A stretch of 32,366 nucleotides of DNA. Source: Candidatus Woesearchaeota archaeon (GTDB taxonomy: Archaea > Nanobdellota > Nanobdellia > Woesearchaeales > SKGA01). Within the stretch, counting starts at the first letter, position 1, and every line of letters starts with the position of its first letter. The notes beneath the pieces were generated by a model. It had not been told where the DNA came from. It saw nothing but the letters and a program-made list of their open reading frames with translations, and ran no database searches. The DNA lies in NCBI GenBank assembly GCA_016926395.1, contig JAFGOT010000004.1, forward strand, positions 1-32,366, read 5' to 3'. The position numbers and the translations under genes are program-made. Shown here piece by piece: positions 27,594 to 32,366 of this stretch.

Positions 27594-28799
27594 CTATTTA
27601 TGGTGCTTCTTTGCTTTTTGTTTTTTTACAAACCATCTAACAACTAAGAAACCAACAAGAAGTACTAGTAAGATAGTGCTAAATGAAGGTCCTTTCTTTG
27701 CATTGGCTAGACTGTCATTTGTTTGAAAAGGAACAGTTAATGTTTCTGAAAATTCATTATTATTTTCATCTTTGTAAGTAACTGCAACTTTCAAATCAAC
27801 ATTTTTGGATGAAGGCTTTATAGTAAAAGTTTCACTTCTGTAATCATCAGAATCTAGATCACCAATGTATTCTTTAGAACCTGAAATAACTTCATAGTCA
27901 TCGCTTTGTAATAAAGAAACATCTAAGAATTTTAAATCATTAATTCCTTTGTTTACAAATTTTAAAGTTACATCACCAGATTGACTTGCTCCAGAAACAG
28001 TTGTTTTTTCAACATAAACCTTTAATTCTGGAACAGATTTTACAACAAGACCTATTAAATCCTGTTTCTCTGTTTTAGTTCCTTGATCATCATAGAATGA
28101 TAAAGAGATTGGTAATTTATAATAACCCGGAGTTGCTGTTGGGTAAGCCTTTATAGGAAATGAAACTTCAGATATTTCATTTGGATTAAGACGACCAATT
28201 CTTTGTTCGGTTGCAGATGATGTTGGAATAAAAGGCAAATCAGTAATTGAGCTTTGAGAAACCGCAACTAAACCTAACTGAACACCAATGTTTCGAATAA
28301 CAACCGACTCAGTATTTTTTAGTTTGATAGTAATAACACCATCCCCACCAGGAACTAGTTCTTTTGGGGAAGTTGATACATCAACCACAGATAAAGATAT
28401 GTCATTAGACTTAACTTCAATATCAAGAGATCGCTCTTGCCAATTTTTTCCATCAGGAGAGAATCTAACTTTTAACGCATTATTTCCAACAACAGCTTGA
28501 CTATCAACTTTGATTTGAAAATCAGAAACATAACTTCTTTGAGATTTTAAAGCACCAATAGTTTCTGAACCGTCACCAACAACAGTAAATGGAAATTCAT
28601 CCAAAACTTCTATCATTGCATTTTGAGCATCAGTGTCGCCAATATTATCTAACTCGATGTATGCAGTTACATATTGACCGGGTTGAGCGGGAATTGGCTC
28701 ATATTTTAGTAAATCAGCACTAAGAGAAGGCTCAGCACTAACAACTGGTATTAATACCATTAATGAAATTACCAACAATATAATTAAATTTTTTTTCAT
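27594..28799 (-). CDS. Secreted CARDB/COG1361 S-layer-like protein with C-terminal TM
   Basis: Signal peptide; YVTAYIELDNIGDTDAQNAMIEVLDEFPF, PGGDGVITIKLKNTESVVIRNIGVQL; C-terminal TM FSTILLVLLVGFLVVRWFVKKQK. Confidence 0.8.
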   Translation of the reverse strand: MKKNLIILLVISLMVLIPVVSAEPSLSADLLKYEPIPAQPGQYVTAYIELDNIGDTDAQNAMIEVLDEFPFTVVGDGSETIGALKSQRSYVSDFQIKVDSQAVVGNNALKVRFSPDGKNWQERSLDIEVKSNDISLSVVDVSTSPKELVPGGDGVITIKLKNTESVVIRNIGVQLGLVAVSQSSITDLPFIPTSSATEQRIGRLNPNEISEVSFPIKAYPTATPGYYKLPISLSFYDDQGTKTEKQDLIGLVVKSVPELKVYVEKTTVSGASQSGDVTLKFVNKGINDLKFLDVSLLQSDDYEVISGSKEYIGDLDSDDYRSETFTIKPSSKNVDLKVAVTYKDENNNEFSETLTVPFQTNDSLANAKKGPSFSTILLVLLVGFLVVRWFVKKQKAKKHHK

Positions 28800-28809
28800 A
28801 TTAATTCAC

Positions 28810-29505
28810 CTATTTGCTTTTAGGAATTATTTGACCATCACGCAAAACTTCTACTCGTTCTGCTACTTTAGCAGTATCCTCATCATGAGTAACCATAACA
28901 ATTGTCGTTCCGTTTTCTTTATGTAATTTTTTTAGGAAATCCATAACAGTTCCTCCTGTTTTACTATCTAAGTTACCTGTAGGTTCATCAGCCAATATTA
29001 CTTCAGGGTTTACTGCTAAAGCCCTTGCAATTGCAACTCGTTGTTGTTGACCTCCAGAAAGCTCACTTGGTTTGTGATTTTGTCTATCCTCTAGTTCAAC
29101 TAACTTCAAAAGTTCATTTGCTCGTCTTTCTCTTTCAACAGCGTTAACGCCTTGAAAAATAAGAGGCAACATAATATTCTCTTTTGCTGATAAAGTATTG
29201 ATGAGATTGAATTTTTGAAAAATAAAACCAATTTTTTTCCCACGAAGGGTTGCAAGACCAGATTCTGAAAACTTGGAAATATCTTTTCCATCCAATTTTA
29301 TAGATCCAGTAGTAGGACGATCAAGAACACCAATCATATTCATCGCAGTACTTTTTCCACTTCCAGAAGGACCCATAACAGCTAAAAATTCTCCTTTGTA
29401 GACAGTTAAATTCAAACCTCGTAAAGCATGAACTTTATTGTCGCCCATAGTATAAGTTTTCCAAACATCTTGAATTTCAATTAACGGTTTTGCTTTGGAC
29501 GTCAT
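28810..29505 (-). CDS. ABC transporter ATP-binding protein (LolD/MacB type)
   Basis: MGPSGSGKSTAMNMIGVLDRPTTG, LSGGQQQRVAIARALAVNPEVILADEPTGNLDS. Start trimmed to MTSKAKP. Confidence 0.95.
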   Translation of the reverse strand: MTSKAKPLIEIQDVWKTYTMGDNKVHALRGLNLTVYKGEFLAVMGPSGSGKSTAMNMIGVLDRPTTGSIKLDGKDISKFSESGLATLRGKKIGFIFQKFNLINTLSAKENIMLPLIFQGVNAVERERRANELLKLVELEDRQNHKPSELSGGQQQRVAIARALAVNPEVILADEPTGNLDSKTGGTVMDFLKKLHKENGTTIVMVTHDEDTAKVAERVEVLRDGQIIPKSK

Positions 29506-29510
29506 AATAA

Positions 29511-30032
29511 TCAACCTTGTTTTTTTGTTTTATTAATGTATTCAATAATATACGTGTGAAGTTTCTCAAGCAAAAGTGTTTGTTCTAAATCATGTTCCAA
29601 AAGTTCTAAATAAGATTTACCAAGATTTTTTCTTGAAAGAGATTTTTCTTGACGAATATCTTTTTTTAGAGAAGATATTAAATCAGGCAAAGATTCTTTT
29701 TTTGGTTTAACAATAAAATCTAATGCCATAGTGAATTTACCAATCAACATTTCAGAAACATCACGCTGAGCAGCTAAAAATACTTTTTTTGTTCCAGGTT
29801 TTTTAACTCGTTTTAGAATATTCATATCAGATAAATATTTAGCAACAGTACTTACAGTAGCTAACGAATAACCAGTACTTGAAGAAATATCTTCTAAAGA
29901 AACAGGCTCAATAGAACAAAAAACATGAGCATAAATTTTAGTTTCGACAGTTTTAAGACCAAAAGAAGACATAGAAGAGACTATTAATGACTCATAACAA
30001 GCAATCGACTCAGGAAAGTTTTCTTTTACCAT
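29511..30032 (-). CDS. GbsR/MarR- or TrmB-like winged-HTH regulator
   Basis: TKIYAHVFCSIEPVSLEDISSSTGYSLATVSTVAKYLSDMNILKRVKKPGTKKVFLAA; stop lies 6 nt before the ATPase ATG. Confidence 0.75.
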   Translation of the reverse strand: MVKENFPESIACYESLIVSSMSSFGLKTVETKIYAHVFCSIEPVSLEDISSSTGYSLATVSTVAKYLSDMNILKRVKKPGTKKVFLAAQRDVSEMLIGKFTMALDFIVKPKKESLPDLISSLKKDIRQEKSLSRKNLGKSYLELLEHDLEQTLLLEKLHTYIIEYINKTKKQG

Positions 30033-30099
30033 TTTCAATAAATACTAAATATTCAAAAAATAGTAAACAAAAATCATTTATAAAGGTTGTGAAAATAAT

Positions 30100-32121
30100 C
30101 TAAAGAGCATAAGAAGAAACATAAGAAATGTTCTTAAAAGTTAGATGAAGAACATCATAAGTCTTCTCTTGATCCGAATCAGATAAACGAGAGTAAATCT
30201 CTAAAGCTTCAATATATTTCTTTCTTGCAATATTTATCTCTTCAAATTGCAAAGCAAGAACGCTGTTATATAACAATTGAATAACATGAACCAAATCTTG
30301 ACCGTCAAAAGAGTCAACTTCATGAACAGGACGAGCTATATCTTGTTTTTTTGTAGGACCTACATCAATAACTAATTGTCTAAAAAGCTCTAAGCTCAAA
30401 TTCAAAGATTCAAAAGACAATGGTTTTGAAGACTCGATAACTTGAAGGTGATTATAATAATCTTCAAGAATTGATTTTATTTGTTTTGATGCACTTAATT
30501 TATTAATGCGAGCAAGAGTTCCGCCAGAACGTGTTGTGTGTTTTGACAATATGAAGTCAAAGAACTGACGAAGAGCTCTTGCAATCGCTGATTGATAAGG
30601 ATAATTAGAGGAAACATCAGAAGAATAAGAGTAACGTTTTTGCATATCTGCAATCATAGATAACAAAGAATCTTTTTCTTCAGAGCTAAGAAGAATCTGT
30701 TTTTTCTTAGAACGAACAAGCATCCAAAGAATCTTAGCAATAAAAGCATTAATTTGTTTTCTAAAAATACGATAAGTTACTCCGGCAACTAAAAGAAGCA
30801 TAGCTAAAGGAATAAGAATAACTAAAATAGAACGACCGACATCGCCAAGAGAGTCAGGCGTTTCCAACCGTCTACAAGCAGGACAAGTCCCACCACAATC
30901 AACACCAGTTTCGTCTTGGTTTTTCACACCATCAAAACAACTAGGACAAGGATCACAATAACCACCACAATCAACACCATCCTCGCCATAATTTTGTATA
31001 CCATCAAAACAACTCATACAAGGCTCGCAATTAGGACCGCCACAATCAGTTTCTTCTTCAAGATTATTTTTTATACCATCATAACAAGTTTCACAAGGAG
31101 GACAAGGACCGCCACAATCGACTCCTTCTTCATTTAATTCATACCCAGGAATCCAGTAATCTTGAACACCATTAACACACTGCTCAATATAATCACATTC
31201 TCTCCAAAAATATTTTGGTTCAGAATCACATCCATTAACATCAGTACATTTACGTTTTTGAGTTCCATTTACATAACAAATTCCCCAATCTTCACAGGAC
31301 CATTCAGGAACACAACGTTCTCTAGGAGGAGCAGCTCCACCACCCCCTCCATCAGGCGTTTGGGGAGCACATTCTAATTCAATAACTATCAAATCACTTT
31401 CGGCATAAAGACCATAAGGGTCGGTTGCTCGTAAAAACACCTGTCCACTGCCACAATCATTTGCACTAAGAATTATTTCAGAAGAAGGAAGAATCATAAT
31501 ATTAAACTCGGGCGAAATAAAGGAACTTGAAAAATTTAAGGGATCACCATCAGGATCGGAAAAATAATTATTAAGATAAATACCTCGTGTCGTAACACCA
31601 TCTTTTAGTTTAAATGGACCTGGAGGAGGAATCAAATTAAGTCTCGGCAGATAAACAGGAGCGTCGTTAGTTGCGACAAAAGTGAAAGTAACATCAATAA
31701 AATCACCATCAAGAGAACAACCACTATCATCATTGACAACAAATCTCATAGTAACATTATCTTGAAAAGAATCATCATTAGTGGGGATTGCAGAGAATAA
31801 ACCCGAAGTAGAATTCAAATCATAAAATAAAGTTCCATTATGTAAAGCAGCAGAATAAGTTAAATTATCACCATCAGCATCAGTTCCATTTAATTGACAT
31901 TCATAGTAAATGTCTTCGACCAAAGTAGTATTACAAGGAAAATCTAGAACAGGAGGAGTGTTAATACACAAATTAACATAACCTTGATCCTGCAACGCAT
32001 TACCAGTTAATAGAGGAGAAGTAGAAACTTGAGAAGCATAATAAATAGTCATCCCTGTTTGCACTAGAGAAAAAATAGCGAAAAATACAACTAAAGTTAC
32101 TATTAAACTATGACGCATCAC
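30100..32121 (-). CDS. Membrane-anchored surface protein: cadherin-like ectodomain, TSP1-like motif, four Cys-rich DxVDCGG repeats, TM, cytoplasmic helical domain
   Basis: CVPEWSCEDWGICYVNGTQKRKC; CVNGVQD..GVDCGGPCPPC, CYDGIKN..TDCGGPNCEPC, CFDGIQN..GVDCGGYCDPC, CFDGVKN..GVDCGGTCPAC; TM ILVILIPLAMLLLVAGVTYRIF. Confidence 0.82.
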   Translation of the reverse strand: MMRHSLIVTLVVFFAIFSLVQTGMTIYYASQVSTSPLLTGNALQDQGYVNLCINTPPVLDFPCNTTLVEDIYYECQLNGTDADGDNLTYSAALHNGTLFYDLNSTSGLFSAIPTNDDSFQDNVTMRFVVNDDSGCSLDGDFIDVTFTFVATNDAPVYLPRLNLIPPPGPFKLKDGVTTRGIYLNNYFSDPDGDPLNFSSSFISPEFNIMILPSSEIILSANDCGSGQVFLRATDPYGLYAESDLIVIELECAPQTPDGGGGGAAPPRERCVPEWSCEDWGICYVNGTQKRKCTDVNGCDSEPKYFWRECDYIEQCVNGVQDYWIPGYELNEEGVDCGGPCPPCETCYDGIKNNLEEETDCGGPNCEPCMSCFDGIQNYGEDGVDCGGYCDPCPSCFDGVKNQDETGVDCGGTCPACRRLETPDSLGDVGRSILVILIPLAMLLLVAGVTYRIFRKQINAFIAKILWMLVRSKKKQILLSSEEKDSLLSMIADMQKRYSYSSDVSSNYPYQSAIARALRQFFDFILSKHTTRSGGTLARINKLSASKQIKSILEDYYNHLQVIESSKPLSFESLNLSLELFRQLVIDVGPTKKQDIARPVHEVDSFDGQDLVHVIQLLYNSVLALQFEEINIARKKYIEALEIYSRLSDSDQEKTYDVLHLTFKNISYVSSYAL

Positions 32122-32203
32122 ACAACACAGTCTAAAACAGTTCTTTTAACTATTTAAAGGTTTTTAGAAATAGATAAAAAAAAGAAAAATAAGAAATTCA
32201 ACC

Positions 32204-32366
32204 TTAAGGTGTTGAAGCGGTAAATGTCAAAGTAGTACTACCATCAACAGAGGTTGCAGTTGCAGGGAAACCCATCTGAACGTAAAAGTCAAACTGGTCA
32301 GCACCATCAGTAGTATCTAAATTCTGACAAGCAACATAAGAACCAGTATCATTAAACAAAGTCCAA
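32204..32366 (-). CDS. C-terminus of a secreted/pilin-like protein, truncated by window edge
   Basis: Minus-strand reading: WTLFNDTGSYVACQNLDTTDGADQFDFYVQMGFPATATSVDGSTTLTFTASTP-stop. Confidence 0.6.
   Translation of the reverse strand, partial: WTLFNDTGSYVACQNLDTTDGADQFDFYVQMGFPATATSVDGSTTLTFTASTP

Noticed and set aside
30860-31110. Possible CRISPR-like array
   Set aside because: Repeats are in frame with the Cys-rich protein repeats and imperfect; no spacers and no cas genes.
30916-31377. Plus-strand Thr/Ile-rich repeat ORFs (30916-31137 and 31162-31377)
   Set aside because: Antisense translation of the Cys-rich repeats of the 30100-32121 gene; low-complexity artefacts.

Overview
AT-rich archaeal chromosomal segment with a DPANN/Woesearchaeota-like flavour; lineage is inferred from gene content only. 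Evidence for Archaea: SRP54, an intron-containing tRNA with a bulge-helix-bulge motif, an archaeal prepilin peptidase, TATA-like promoters, and large secreted cadherin/Ig-like and Cys-rich proteins. Housekeeping genes include gyrB, SRP54, a GMP reductase, a DHH phosphoesterase, an E1-like ThiF protein, and three tRNA-Thr genes. There is a MoxR-DUF58-VWA-DUF212-PIN operon and a MacB-type ABC operon with a CARDB/S-layer-like partner. Two conserved small proteins are missing from the supplied ORF track: a ferredoxin at 10407-10583 and a DUF2683/RHH-like protein at 24726-24893. The main observations are: (1) a ~1.57 kb three-gene cassette (RHH-like, LemA-like coiled coil, 4-TM protein) bounded by 24-nt near-identical repeats of a tRNA-Thr 3' end, which looks like a tRNA-targeted insertion; (2) that tRNA-Thr has anticodon AGT (A34), which is very unusual for Archaea; (3) a multi-hairpin, kink-turn-like leader upstream of a truncated gene at the left edge; (4) an operon of two HIT-family proteins that both lack the catalytic histidine. 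No CRISPR array, rRNA or classical IS element was seen. No database search was run; all family calls are from motif recognition.
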